DNA of 35,170 nt from Streptomyces candidus. GTDB lineage: Bacteria > Actinomycetota > Actinomycetes > Streptomycetales > Streptomycetaceae. This document shows, piece after piece, positions 21,201 through 28,498 of this stretch. Numbering within the stretch: position 1 is the first letter of the stretch; the number at the start of each line of letters is the position of its first letter. The notes beneath the pieces were generated by a model. It was given only the letters and a program-made list of their open reading frames with translations. It did no database searches and had not been told where the DNA came from. The DNA is taken from NCBI RefSeq assembly GCF_014207445.1, contig NZ_JACHEM010000031.1:1-35170 (forward strand). Reading direction: 5' to 3'. The translations under genes were made by a program, and so were the position numbers.

Positions 21201-23100
21201 TCGGGGGCAGGATTGCAGCGACCAGCGGCACGATCGCCTGCACGATGGCCCCGATGACCGGGACGATCGCACCGACGATCTGTGCGACGCTCCCGAAGAG
21301 CGTGCGCAGGGCGGCCTGCATTTCCGGAGCGGACAGGATGCGCTTGAGCTCGGCGAAGACCGCGGACAGCGAGGCGATGATCGACCCGCCCGCGTCCGAT
21401 GCTGCCTGGAAGATCTGGGAGACCGCACCCAGCGCGTTGCCGAGCAGAGTGCCGAACTGGGAGATGATCCCGAACGCGGTGTCGACGGCCTGTTGCAGGC
21501 CTCCCGAGGCGAAGCTCGCGGCGATGCCATCAGTGAAGCTTTTTATCGCCCCGGCGAACTGGCCCATGAGCCGCTCGAACGCCGGCTGCGCGGCCAGGGA
21601 CAGCTGACCGAACGCGGTGATGAGCTGCCCAGGGGTGTCCTTGAACTGGGCGAACGAACGGTTCGCCCCCTCCATGACCTTCTCCAGCATGCCGCTGGTC
21701 GCCATGGAGTTGATTGCCGAGATGGCAGACTTCCCCATTGCGTTCCAGGTGCCTGCGGTTGCGGTGAGCTGCCGCTGGAGGATCGGGATGGCCTTGGTGG
21801 CCAGGCCGGTGACCGCGACGTCCATGCCCTCGAACAGGCGGTTCTGAATGCCGAGCTTCATGGCGCCCCAGGCGGGGGCGATCCCCTTGATCGCGGTGAC
21901 GAAGCTCCGCGCGTTGGGCGCCAACTTCGCCATGGCCTCGTCGAAGGCATTGGTCTGCGCGGCTGCTGCGGCCTGCGCGTCGGCAACGGCACGGGCGGCG
22001 TCGCCGACCGCGCGCTGGGCGTCCGCAACCTGCCGCTGCCCGTCGCTGCGTGCCTTGTCCACGCCGGCCTGCGCGTCGGCGAGGTCACGCTGCGCGTCAG
22101 CTACCGCACGAGCGCCGTCGACGCCGGTGCGGCGGACGTTCTCCTGCGCCTTGGACAGAGCCCTCTGCCGGTCCGCCACCGTCTGGCCGGCAGACGCGAC
22201 CCGCTTCTGCGCGGCGACGACCTGCGTGGAGCCCTCGACGCCCGCCTTGTTGGCCTTCGACGTGTCGGCGGCCAGGCGTGCGGTGTCCTTGCGCTGCTCC
22301 TTCAGGTTGAGCGAGGCCCGGTCGTAGGCGAGTTGGAGCTTGGCGAGTTCCTCCGGCTTCACGCCGGGCTTCTTCTGTGCGGCCTTCAGCTCGTCCTCGG
22401 CCTGCTTGAGGCGCAGGACGGCCTCGCGCTCGTCGAGGTGCGACTCGGCGAGCCGCTGGTTCATGTCCTCCAGGGTTCGCACCGCATCCCTGCGGGCGTC
22501 CGTGAGGGAGACCTGGGCGTCCCGGGCGTCGGACTGGGCGTCCCGCAGGTCACGTTCGGCGTCGCGCACCTGGACCTGTGCGTCGCGCTGTCGCTGGGCG
22601 GACTGCTCCACCGCCTCCGCGACACCGCGTTCGGCGTCCGCGACCGCCCGCTGCGCTTCCCGCACTCGCTCGGCCGCCTGCACGCGTGCGTCCGCGAGGG
22701 CGCGCTGCGCGGACGCGAGCCCGCGCTGGGCGCCCTCGACCGCGCGCGTGGCAGACGCTGCGGCCTTGGCCTCGCCCGAGGTGTCGGCGAACGCAGCCTT
22801 GAAGGCCTCACCGACACCCGACATGCCGAGCTTGAGGGCTGCCGCCGCTGTGCCCGCCATGGCCAGCGCCGGTGCCAGGGCGGCCGACGCGGCGGCGACG
22901 TTCGACAGGTTCGCCGCGACCGCGACACCGGCAAGCGCACCGATGCCGCGCATTCCGCTGCCGAACGCCTTGGCGAAGCCTCCACTGGCGGACTTGCCCG
23001 CACTGGAGGCGCGAGCGCTCGCTTCCCGCGACCAGTCGCCCTCGAACTCGGGCCGGATGCTGACGTATCCGCGCCCGACGAGCACACCTGCACCAGCCAC
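18247..23100 (-). CDS. Tape measure protein with M23 peptidase and lytic transglycosylase-like domains
   Basis: A 1617-residue protein, GTG 23100, by far the longest gene, which sets tail length. Residues about 100-400 are a long Ala/Arg/Asp/Gln coiled coil with repeated DAQ-x-x-x-x-DA units. About 550-1050 hold many hydrophobic repeats (such as IVPVIGAIVQAIVPLVAAILPPI). Residues about 1295-1400 are an M23 (LytM) metallopeptidase: H1310-x3-D1314 and H1388-x-H1390 supply the zinc ligands. Residues about 1435-1540 look like a lysozyme-fold transglycosylase with catalytic-type E1450 (NQESGG) and a GLMQV motif. Both domains would cut peptidoglycan during DNA injection. It follows the G/GT chaperone genes as expected. 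Confidence 0.93.
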   Translation of the reverse strand: MAGAGVLVGRGYVSIRPEFEGDWSREASARASSAGKSASGGFAKAFGSGMRGIGALAGVAVAANLSNVAAASAALAPALAMAGTAAAALKLGMSGVGEAFKAAFADTSGEAKAAASATRAVEGAQRGLASAQRALADARVQAAERVREAQRAVADAERGVAEAVEQSAQRQRDAQVQVRDAERDLRDAQSDARDAQVSLTDARRDAVRTLEDMNQRLAESHLDEREAVLRLKQAEDELKAAQKKPGVKPEELAKLQLAYDRASLNLKEQRKDTARLAADTSKANKAGVEGSTQVVAAQKRVASAGQTVADRQRALSKAQENVRRTGVDGARAVADAQRDLADAQAGVDKARSDGQRQVADAQRAVGDAARAVADAQAAAAAQTNAFDEAMAKLAPNARSFVTAIKGIAPAWGAMKLGIQNRLFEGMDVAVTGLATKAIPILQRQLTATAGTWNAMGKSAISAINSMATSGMLEKVMEGANRSFAQFKDTPGQLITAFGQLSLAAQPAFERLMGQFAGAIKSFTDGIAASFASGGLQQAVDTAFGIISQFGTLLGNALGAVSQIFQAASDAGGSIIASLSAVFAELKRILSAPEMQAALRTLFGSVAQIVGAIVPVIGAIVQAIVPLVAAILPPIAAIAKVLGPVLAQLATTLGAALMPIIKALMPVVQLLGVALVRIVQALIPLLMPVAALITTVISALAPALTPIIDAIVGFVRVLVGPLSALFTALNPALRVLASLVTTVFQALTPILGPLITLIGQAATLLVGLFATALNAVLRAIQPLIPIGMSLLQSVIGALTPILPILGTALTAVARALAALLAPIAEVWSSLASQLAPVIGQLVPVISQLAASLTGGLAAILPPLISTLMILVRAFSPLYPLITEIVGIIVGLGASVLRALLPPLVQLNKACVSLIVALMPILPPVAKLIGLVLKLAVGVLSFLLPPLVKLVGFLVGVLARALGVVIGWIAGLINIIARLVNWVLTKLGPAFTWLNQRVIGPAWRAIQAVIKWAWDTVILPIWRSIHAWIRNTLGPAMSWLNTRVGAVWQGIRLAISIAWERWIKPAFDRMRRAIALVAESFRLAKDAIGRQWDRIRDLTRGPIKWVIDIVYNRGIVGLWNAAAGVLPLTKLKPFKFKEGGRTEGGVPGKDSIPILAMADEFIVKRDSARKIGFGALEYMNRTGSVPGFATGGRVGETRGAHGGIGDWFGGQIKKIGGLLGNAKDWILGGIHKAASLAASPIRDLIGKIPGADGGFGKLVKALPTAVLNQALAAIKGGEDGQLSAGGDWVKPVDAGYGTKFGVAGRMWSSGRHTGLDFPAALGSAVKAVASGQITGAKSGGPYGNHLVVSHGGGLQSLYAHLSQMIRTSGAVNGGDLIGRVGATGNVTGPHLHLEARLNGRPVDPMTYLTGGGNVTGGGKGVERWRGTVLKALGLVGQPASLAGITLRRMNQESGGDPNIVNRWDSNWKAGYPSVGLMQVIGPTFKAFAGQFKNTGPFSYGTSTNPLANIYASMRYALSAYGGLSKAYGRPGGYAEGGTPQPGEWAWVGERGPELIKFGGPSQVYSHRESMALASGGRPGGEGLRVEVIARDKALEDIVDVRVYRMANELKHVVLAQGGG

Positions 23101-23112
23101 CGGCCACCCCCA

Positions 23113-23571
23113 CTATCCCGAGGCGCCCCCGAAGACGGTGGCGAGCTGCCTGGCTCCGGAGCCGTGACGGCCCCCGAACTTGATGACGTTGGACTTCTCG
23201 CGGCGCGGCTCGACGCCAGGCCGGGTGATGGGGTCCGGCGGTTTGAACCGGCCCCGCTTCTTCGGATCGCTGTTGACGTAGATCGTCAAGGCGTTCAGGA
23301 ACGCGGTGTTGTCGGCAACCGCGGCCTGCAAATGCCGGTCCAGGGTCCACGCGCTGTCCGGGTTGATGGCCCGTGCGGTCGCAGACTCCGGAGGCAGAAA
23401 GCGCAGGAAAACCCGCAGCTCACGCCACGACATCTCGCCCCGGTAGAGCTCCAGCAGCGACCTGCCCGGCCAGTAGCGGGCGAGGTCCCACTCGACGGCC
23501 TCCCCGTACTCCTCTAGGAAGCGGTGGAGGCCGCCGATTCCCCCGGCTCCACCCCGGAGCGCTTCTGCCAT
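23113..23571 (-). CDS. Tail assembly chaperone T part, probably made as G-T frameshift product
   Basis: This frame opens as 152 residues from an ATG at 23571, but it is more likely translated by -1 frameshifting from the upstream gene than from that start. It overlaps G by 58 bases and has no strong ribosome binding site of its own. The content (EWDLARYWPGRSLLELYRGEMSWRELRVFLRFLPPES, then SNVIKFGG) is typical of T-type tail assembly chaperones of actinophages. It lies between the major tail and tape measure genes, as in most siphoviruses. The fused product would be about 245 residues and would bind the tape measure protein during tail assembly. Confidence 0.85.
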   Translation of the reverse strand: MAEALRGGAGGIGGLHRFLEEYGEAVEWDLARYWPGRSLLELYRGEMSWRELRVFLRFLPPESATARAINPDSAWTLDRHLQAAVADNTAFLNALTIYVNSDPKKRGRFKPPDPITRPGVEPRREKSNVIKFGGRHGSGARQLATVFGGASG

Positions 23572-23846
23572 TCCTCGGCGATGAGCTCCAGGTCGCCGAG
23601 CTGGTAGCCGGCTGCGTACATCTCCTTGACCTTCTCGATGCCAAGGACTTCCTTCATGACGCCGACGACATTCTCGTAGCTGCCGACCTTCTCCTGCAGC
23701 TCGAACGGCAAAGCTTTGATGGGCGGCAGCGTGAACTCCACTCCGGCCAGATCGAAGGTCGTGGGCTCGGGCAGTGCGTCGCGTCGCTGCTTGGCGAGCG
23801 CGTCGAGGGAGACGACTTCGCGTCCCGCGGTCTTGGTGGTGGCCAT
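23514..23846 (-). CDS. Tail assembly chaperone G
   Basis: A 110-residue protein, ATG 23846 with GGAGAG upstream. It has a short N-terminus, a beta segment (TTFDLAGVEFTLPPIKALPFEL) and a helical C-terminal half (EVLGIEKVKEMYAAG, LGDLELIAEEWQKRS), the normal make-up of G-type chaperones. It ends 58 bases inside the T frame, and the slippery sequence at 23538-23544 allows a G-T fusion. It works with the fusion to keep the tape measure soluble and recruit tail tube protein. Confidence 0.88.
   Translation of the reverse strand: MATTKTAGREVVSLDALAKQRRDALPEPTTFDLAGVEFTLPPIKALPFELQEKVGSYENVVGVMKEVLGIEKVKEMYAAGYQLGDLELIAEEWQKRSGVEPGESAASTAS
23538..23544 (-). other. Slippery heptamer GGGGGAA for -1 frameshift
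   Basis: In the G frame the codons read CCG GGG GAA; slipping back one base gives GGG GGA ATC, the T frame. The P-site tRNA re-pairs perfectly, while the A-site tRNA (GAA to GGA) mismatches at the middle base, so this is not a textbook X-XXY-YYZ site. Position and direction are as expected for siphovirus G/GT. Confidence 0.65.
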
Positions 23847-23918
23847 GATCTCTCCATGCGGGTGGGCGGGTTGGGCCCGGCAGACGCGACCCGCTGGCGC
23901 GCCTGCCGGGAGCTGTGA

Positions 23919-24485
23919 TTACGCCGCGATCGCAGACCAGGCCGGGTCATTGGACAGCCAGACCGCGATCTCAGGGGCGGACGTCGCGTAGGCGGAGATG
24001 GTCATCTCCAGGCCCACCGCGGCCGAGCGGCCGACGGTGATCGCGCCGCGCTCGGTGACCTCACCGCGCGGGATGATCAGCCGGTTCTTGACGGCACCGT
24101 CCACCCACTCCAGGCCGATCGCTCGCTCGTCCGGGGTGGGTGCAGCCGGAATGTCGAGCTTGTGGACGGAGCCGCCGACGTCCGTCATCGTCGAGCCCGG
24201 AAAGTAGAGCTTGATCGTGGCGGTCTTGAGTTCGAGCGCGGTGAAGCCCAGTGTCATGTCGACGCTGGTCAGCACCTTGCGGACGGGGCTGAGGGACTGC
24301 CAGGCGTTGATGTCCTCGGAGTCCGTCGAGTACTCCATGGACACCCCGTCCTCCGACAGGTAGCCCAGGTCCGCCCAGCCCACCCCCCACGCGGAATCGA
24401 GGTCCACGGGGGCGGTCGTGCCCTTCGGGGCGAGATAGATGTTGCCGTTCAGACCAACGCGCACGTTGTCAGCGTTGAGCGCCAC
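23919..24485 (-). CDS. Major tail (tube) protein
   Basis: A 188-residue protein from GTG 24485 with GGAGG close upstream. It opens with MALNADNVRVGLNGNIYLAP and has the G-x-LSEDGVSMEYST and INAWQSLSPVRKV segments typical of actinophage tail tube subunits, then a beta-rich C-terminus ending with AVWLSNDPAWSA. Size fits the family. It polymerises around the tape measure to form the tail tube. Neighbours (tail terminator before it, chaperones after it) match the standard siphovirus order. Confidence 0.92.
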   Translation of the reverse strand: MALNADNVRVGLNGNIYLAPKGTTAPVDLDSAWGVGWADLGYLSEDGVSMEYSTDSEDINAWQSLSPVRKVLTSVDMTLGFTALELKTATIKLYFPGSTMTDVGGSVHKLDIPAAPTPDERAIGLEWVDGAVKNRLIIPRGEVTERGAITVGRSAAVGLEMTISAYATSAPEIAVWLSNDPAWSAIAA

Positions 24486-24487
24486 GG

Positions 24488-24501
24488 ATGCCTCCAGGCA
24501 T
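24488..24501 (-). promoter_or_regulatory. Hairpin holding the Shine-Dalgarno of the major tail gene
   Basis: ATGCC-TGGA-GGCAT folds into a 5-bp stem with the GGAGG spread over loop and 3' arm, two bases before the GTG start. Weak stem; it might tune initiation. Confidence 0.4.
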
Positions 24502-24561
24502 GGCGAGGACCCGCGCGGCGCTCGCCGGCGGGTGATGGGTGAGGGAGTGCGGGTTGGTACG

Positions 24562-24984
24562 TCAGGCGGGGCGGATGACCATGCTCATCACGAGCACGTA
24601 CCGCGGAATGGGGTCGGTCTCAGCCGACGGATGATGCGGCAGCCACACCAGCGAGGTGTCACTCACCCCGTACACCCGGGCCCCCGCCTGCACGCTCCCG
24701 CGCACCGCGTGCAGGTGCGCGCGGACACGCTGCGCAAGGTCGTGGGCCGTCTTCTTGGTGGCGGCCAGGACGTCGATGTCGAGGACCACGTCCTCGGCGA
24801 CGTCGGTCAGATTGATGGCGCCGCCGCCGCGGGTCACCGACACCACCCCCGACGGCAGCCGGGACTCGAGAGCGTCAGGCCACTCGGTACCTACCACCGT
24901 GCCGGCGGGCAGCCGGGCCCGCAGCAGGGTGACCGCGACCTGCTCGGCGTCCGGGAAGACGACGACGGGCAGGGGCTGGGTCAT
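24562..24984 (-). CDS. Tail terminator/tail completion protein
   Basis: A 140-residue protein, ATG 24984 overlapping the previous stop (ATGA). The start (LPVVVFPDAEQVAVTLLRARLP) followed by VVSVTRGGGA, LDIDVLAATKKTAHDLAQRVRAHL and a final R-Y-V-L-V-M-S-M-V-I-R-P-A strand is the pattern of phage tail terminators (lambda gpU-like fold). It caps the finished tail and joins it to the head. It precedes the major tail protein gene as usual. Confidence 0.85.
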   Translation of the reverse strand: MTQPLPVVVFPDAEQVAVTLLRARLPAGTVVGTEWPDALESRLPSGVVSVTRGGGAINLTDVAEDVVLDIDVLAATKKTAHDLAQRVRAHLHAVRGSVQAGARVYGVSDTSLVWLPHHPSAETDPIPRYVLVMSMVIRPA

Positions 24985-25217
24985 CGCCGCTTGCGCCCGG
25001 CGTCAACAGCGGTCTCGGGCTGCTCCTGCGACGGCTCGACAGGAGGAGCAGACGCGGCGGATGCGGCGGGTGCCGGTGTCTCCGCGGGCGCGGGCTCCTG
25101 CAGAACCTCGGCGACGCGGCCGTCACGCGTAAGGGCGGCGAGTTCGTCGTCAGAGACGTTCACCTCGTCGCCCGGGGCGTGATCACCGTGCCAGTAGGCC
25201 AGTTGGATACGGGGCAT
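24981..25217 (-). CDS. Small head-tail region protein
   Basis: A 78-residue protein, ATG 25217, with GAGGAG upstream; the longer reading in this frame lies over the neighbouring gene. The first 40 residues (PRIQLAYWHGDHAPGDEVNVSDDELAALTRDGRVAEVL) form a compact-looking module found in many actinophages between gp10-like and tail terminator genes. The rest is Ala/Pro/Glu-rich. Function unknown; a virion or assembly role is inferred from the location. Confidence 0.82.
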   Translation of the reverse strand: MPRIQLAYWHGDHAPGDEVNVSDDELAALTRDGRVAEVLQEPAPAETPAPAASAASAPPVEPSQEQPETAVDAGRKRR

Positions 25218-25219
25218 AG

Positions 25220-25630
25220 CTATCTCCTCAGGGAGTCCAGAGCGCGCCCCAGGACGCGCCACTTCGGTGACCAGCCGGTCTGCGGGCGGGGAGTGGCTGA
25301 ACGGAACCGGCCACGGCTGTCCCGGCGCCCGCCACCGCCGCCCGTGCCGAACTCGACCTGCAGTGCCCACGGGGCGGCGGCACCGAACTCGGCCCGCCAC
25401 CCGTTGGGCTGCAGGGAGACGGCGGAGTAGATCGACGCCTTGTACTCGCCGTGGCGGGAGACAGCCGGGTTGTAGGTGGGGCCGCTGTAGGTCGGGGCGA
25501 TGGACCGCGCCGAGTTCGCCCCCGCCTGCGCTGCCTCCATCAGGAACTCGCGCATCTCGGTGCTGCGGGACAGCTGTCCGAACATGCGCGGGTCGGGGAC
25601 GTAGCGGACACGGCCGGATCCGGAGGGCAT
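25220..25630 (-). CDS. HK97 gp10-like head-tail connector protein
   Basis: A 136-residue protein, ATG 25630 overlapping the preceding stop. It has the helical segment MREFLMEAAQAGANSARSIAP, a YKASIYSAV strand, EFGAAAPWALQVEFGTGG and a C-terminal LGRALDSL helix, the layout of HK97 gp10-type proteins. These act at the head-tail junction. Neighbouring genes for head closure and tail terminator agree with this. Length fits the family. Confidence 0.88.
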   Translation of the reverse strand: MPSGSGRVRYVPDPRMFGQLSRSTEMREFLMEAAQAGANSARSIAPTYSGPTYNPAVSRHGEYKASIYSAVSLQPNGWRAEFGAAAPWALQVEFGTGGGGGRRDSRGRFRSATPRPQTGWSPKWRVLGRALDSLRR

Positions 25631-25968
25631 CAGTCAACCTCCTGCAGGTCCGCCTCGATGTGGTGGACGCCGCCGCCCGGGGCCGGCCACCGGGCAACCT
25701 TGCCGATGACCTGCAGGACCATGCCGTCGAACTCGACCCGGTCGGTTTCCCGCAGGTCGAGGTCCACGCCGCGCGAGGTGTACAGGCGCCATCCGGTGAC
25801 GGTGAGCTGCCGGTCGTCGGTGTCCTCGGTGCTGCCGTTCACCGGCTGCACGTTCACCCCGTCGACCGGGATGCGGGTGGCGCCGGCGCCCCAGTCGGGT
25901 CGCTCGTTGCCGTACTCGTCGGGGGTCGTACCGGGACGGATGATGACGGCGCTCTGCAGGTACAGCAT
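25630..25968 (-). CDS. Head closure (head-tail stopper) protein
   Basis: A 112-residue protein, ATG 25968, sharing one base with the preceding gene. It is beta-rich (AVIIRPGTTPDEYGNERPDWG, then VDGVNVQPVNG and VTGWRLYTSRGVDLDLRETDRVEFDG), the pattern of SPP1 gp16-like stoppers: a small barrel that closes the portal channel after packaging. The place between adaptor and gp10-like genes matches. Confidence 0.85.
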   Translation of the reverse strand: MLYLQSAVIIRPGTTPDEYGNERPDWGAGATRIPVDGVNVQPVNGSTEDTDDRQLTVTGWRLYTSRGVDLDLRETDRVEFDGMVLQVIGKVARWPAPGGGVHHIEADLQEVD

Positions 25969-26579
25969 CAGCGGTGCCTCACCCGGACAGACGCTGCGGT
26001 CCGCCGGTAGCGGTCCAGGACACGCATCTCGGTCCGCGAAAGCAGCACACCCAGGTTCTCGCCGGTCGCCGGGATCAGGTAGGTGGTGGACACCCCGCCC
26101 ACCGTCTCCGAGCGGATCCCGGACGGGTTGACGATGACCCGGTTCGCGGACTGCAGCACGATCGCCGCAATGTCCCCCGGAACGGGGTCCCAGCCATGCG
26201 TGTACGTCACCCGCACCCGCGGAGGCCGGTGGGCCGCCGGAGGCTGCGACCAGGCGTGGGAGCGGACCAGGACGTCATTGCCGTCCTGCCACCAGTCCGC
26301 CGTCGCCACCCCGTTCACCTCGACCGAGGCGATGTCGACAATCGGGCGCTGCGGCAGCGTCACCATGCCGCCGCAGCGGTGCAGAACCGGATCGGCCCGG
26401 CGCATCGTGAACGTGTCCGTGGTGGTCGTCCTGCTGATGTCCTGGCGCACATACGCGCGCACGATGCTCGACGCCTGGTCGAGCAGGGATTGGGCCTGCA
26501 GTTCCTGGACGGGGCTCAGGGTCCTGCCCAGCATGTTGGCGAGGTCGGCCACCGTCGCGAGCGAGGGAAGCACAGCCAC
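25968..26579 (-). CDS. Head-tail adaptor (connector) protein
   Basis: A 203-residue protein, GTG 26579 with GGAGG upstream. The helical N-terminus (LATVADLANMLGRTLSPVQELQAQSLLDQASSIVRAYV) followed by a beta insertion (VDIASVEVNGV, VRVTYTHGWDPVPGDI) and a late helix (IAAIVLQSANRVIVNP) is the layout of gp6/gp15-like adaptors of HK97 and SPP1. It forms the ring directly below the portal. Position after the capsid gene agrees. Confidence 0.88.
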   Translation of the reverse strand: MAVLPSLATVADLANMLGRTLSPVQELQAQSLLDQASSIVRAYVRQDISRTTTTDTFTMRRADPVLHRCGGMVTLPQRPIVDIASVEVNGVATADWWQDGNDVLVRSHAWSQPPAAHRPPRVRVTYTHGWDPVPGDIAAIVLQSANRVIVNPSGIRSETVGGVSTTYLIPATGENLGVLLSRTEMRVLDRYRRTAASVRVRHR

Positions 26580-26594
26580 GGTGGCCTCCCTTCG

Positions 26595-26852
26595 TCAGCG
26601 CTGGCGCGCCTCGTCATCGAGCTTGTGCCGTACCTCGCGCGCATACTGCGGGTCGGACTCCGGCGTCGGTGCCCCCGAGGTGACGCCCTGCAGGGTGTAG
26701 TTCTCGTTCGGGGTCGGGTCGACCTCCGTGCCGAAGAACCCCTTCTCCTCGGCCTCGTCGGTGACGCGCTGAATCTCTCGGGCGACCCCGTCGTCCGGGG
26801 TCTCCTGCGTCGCCCTGGACTGCTTGGTCGTGCTGCTTTTGGGCTCTGCCAT
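26595..26852 (-). CDS. Small acidic phage protein downstream of capsid
   Basis: An 85-residue protein, ATG 26852 with GAGGAGG upstream. It is hydrophilic, with an acidic-basic helical middle (VAREIQRVTDEAEEKGFFGTEVDPTPNENYTLQGV) and a helical C-terminus (YAREVRHKLDDEARQR). Proteins like this lie between capsid and adaptor genes in actinophages, with no known function. A short head accessory or assembly protein is possible. Confidence 0.8.
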   Translation of the reverse strand: MAEPKSSTTKQSRATQETPDDGVAREIQRVTDEAEEKGFFGTEVDPTPNENYTLQGVTSGAPTPESDPQYAREVRHKLDDEARQR

Positions 26853-26875
26853 GACCAGTACCTCCTCGTGACGAA

Positions 26876-26902
26876 GCCCCGACAGCCGGCGGGCGTCGGG
26901 GC
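26876..26902 (-). terminator. Hairpin after the major capsid gene (attenuator)
   Basis: A perfect 8-bp GC stem (arms 26876-26883 and 26895-26902, 11-nt loop) followed by TTCGTC lies between the capsid stop and the next ribosome binding site. The T-run is weak, so it may be a partial terminator or a 3' stabiliser that raises capsid expression over downstream genes. Confidence 0.55.
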
Positions 26903-26923
26903 GGCATGTGCGGGACCGGCCGG

Positions 26924-27886
26924 TCAGGCGCCGACGGTCTTCAGGACGCCAACCGGGTAGCGGGACGCCTCGGTGGGCTGGTCGTTGTTCAGGGTGTTCG
27001 CGACCTGCCAGCCCACCCGGAAGGTCAGGCGGATCGCGGTCATGTCCTGCTGCGGCAGGTTGTAGATGATCGCGCCGGTGTTGTCGGTGATGACCGCCTG
27101 GTCCAGCACCTTCATCGTGATGTCCTGGCGGACGCCGACGATGAACTGCTGCCAGTCGCCGCCGAACAGCCGCACCCCGTCCACGCCCGCGCCGCCCGCC
27201 AGCGGGAACAGGCCTCGCATCGGGTACATGATCGGGAATCCGTCGATGGAGTCCAGGGCCCCGGAAACGCGCCCGTCGTCGAGCTTGCGGCCCGAGCTGT
27301 CGCGGGCCGCCCGCAGCTTCGCCTTCGCCGACGTGGCGGCCACGAAGCCGCTGACGTCGAAGCCGTCCTGCTCAACGGCCCCGTACAGCTTGTCGATGTC
27401 GCCGAAGAAGCCGCCCTGCGTGGCCGTCGACCCCTCGTTCACCGAGTTCCCCGCGGCGGTGGCCGCCGACAGGACGTTCGTCGGGAAGCTCGCCGGGGCG
27501 TTGGTGCCGAAGAACACCGCGGTGTCCAGAACCCGGCCGAACGCCTCCACGAGGAGCGGCATTGCGGTGTCCCAGATGTTCGCGTCCACGTCGGCCAGGA
27601 CATTGTCCGGGACCGGCATGATCGTGGCGATCTCCTCGACGTTGAGGTACTTGTTCGTCCAGTTGACCTCGGTCGTCTGCTTCAGCCCCGTGTCACCGGT
27701 CACCCAGTAGGCCATGGGCAGCGCCGACAGGACAGGGAATCGCACCTGTCCGGCCGACACCGGCACGCGGCGGAAAAGCTGAAGCACTGCGGACTGCTCG
27801 GTCGCCTTGCCGAGCATCTCGTTGGAGATGTCCTCCGGGATGAGCGCCTGCGTGTCGGTGCGGGTGGTGATGTTGTTGTAGGCCAC
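26924..27886 (-). CDS. Major capsid protein, HK97 fold
   Basis: A 320-residue protein from GTG 27886. The start (NNITTRTDTQALIPEDISNEMLGKATEQSAVLQLFRRVP), then VRFPVLSALPMAYWVTGDTG, EEIATIMPVPDNVLAD and the P-domain-like GRVLDTAVFFGT segment are typical of HK97-type major capsid proteins of actinophages. A FPIMYPMRGLFP segment and a C-terminal IRLTFRVGWQVAN strand complete the fold. It lacks a long N-terminal delta domain, which matches the separate scaffold gene before it. A hairpin with the ribosome binding site in its loop lies directly before the start. Confidence 0.95.
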   Translation of the reverse strand: MAYNNITTRTDTQALIPEDISNEMLGKATEQSAVLQLFRRVPVSAGQVRFPVLSALPMAYWVTGDTGLKQTTEVNWTNKYLNVEEIATIMPVPDNVLADVDANIWDTAMPLLVEAFGRVLDTAVFFGTNAPASFPTNVLSAATAAGNSVNEGSTATQGGFFGDIDKLYGAVEQDGFDVSGFVAATSAKAKLRAARDSSGRKLDDGRVSGALDSIDGFPIMYPMRGLFPLAGGAGVDGVRLFGGDWQQFIVGVRQDITMKVLDQAVITDNTGAIIYNLPQQDMTAIRLTFRVGWQVANTLNNDQPTEASRYPVGVLKTVGA

Positions 27887-27921
27887 GGTCCGGCCCCTCC
27901 TTCAGAGATACCGGCCGGACC
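27887..27921 (-). promoter_or_regulatory. Hairpin presenting the capsid ribosome binding site in its loop
   Basis: Perfect 9-bp arms GGTCCGGCC (27913-27921) and GGCCGGACC (27887-27895) enclose a 17-nt loop that contains the AGGAGG, and the GTG start follows the stem directly. Such a structure may expose the site, or control or stabilise capsid mRNA. Confidence 0.6.
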
Positions 27922-27940
27922 ATGCCGCGCCGGGGGTGGA

Positions 27941-28453
27941 TCAGCCCCGGCCGGCGGTCTGCCGGATGAGGTCGTTCATGGAGGCGGGCCGGGCCGTCTG
28001 CCTGACACCGCCGTCATAGCTGGGAACCTGCGACTTCTGCTCGGAGCCGAAGACTTCGAGGAGCCGCTCGGCGTCCTCCGTCATCTCGTCCTCGGTCGAG
28101 CCCTTCAGGCGGTCAGCAAGAGCGGCCGGGAGCTTCTTGGCCGCCGCGACTCGGTAGCGCATGAGCTCCTGCTTGGCGGTCGCCGCCTCGCGCTCCGCCG
28201 CATCCTTGGCCTCGGAAAGCTTCTGCGCCTCGGTCTTGTCGCGGTCCTCGATCGCCTGGAGCCTCTTGGTGAGGTCCTCAGCCTTCTTCTGCGCGGCTGC
28301 CGCCTGCTTCTCCGCAGCCCCGCGGGCCTTGCGCTCGGCATCGAGGGCCTTCTTGCCGCCCTCGCCGAGCCCTGCGCTGACGTCGTCCTGCTGGCCGGTG
28401 TCCGTCGCGGACCCGCGCTCGTCGGTGACGTCGGTGGTGGTGTCGTCAGCCAT
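27941..28453 (-). CDS. Scaffold protein
   Basis: A 170-residue highly charged protein, ATG 28453. The acidic N-terminus is followed by a long Lys/Ala/Glu coiled coil (about residues 28-110, such as KKALDAERKARGAAEKQAAAAQKKAEDLTKRL) and a C-terminus with an LADRLKGSTEDEMTEDAERLLEVFG segment. This, and the place between MuF-like and capsid genes, fits a capsid scaffold, which guides shell assembly and leaves before or during DNA entry. Confidence 0.88.
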   Translation of the reverse strand: MADDTTTDVTDERGSATDTGQQDDVSAGLGEGGKKALDAERKARGAAEKQAAAAQKKAEDLTKRLQAIEDRDKTEAQKLSEAKDAAEREAATAKQELMRYRVAAAKKLPAALADRLKGSTEDEMTEDAERLLEVFGSEQKSQVPSYDGGVRQTARPASMNDLIRQTAGRG

Positions 28454-28498
28454 CGCGGCCGACTCCTCTCGTGCGCCCCGCCCTCGCGGCAGGGAAGC

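Noticed and set aside
19097..21607. An 836-residue plus-strand reading frame
   Set aside because: Shadow of the tape measure gene in another frame; low-complexity Ala/Arg/Ser/Thr composition.
19027..23517. A 1496-residue plus-strand reading frame
   Set aside because: It lies antisense to the tape measure and chaperone genes and is a GC-skew shadow: high Arg/Gly/Asp/Gln content, no domain, no ribosome binding site.
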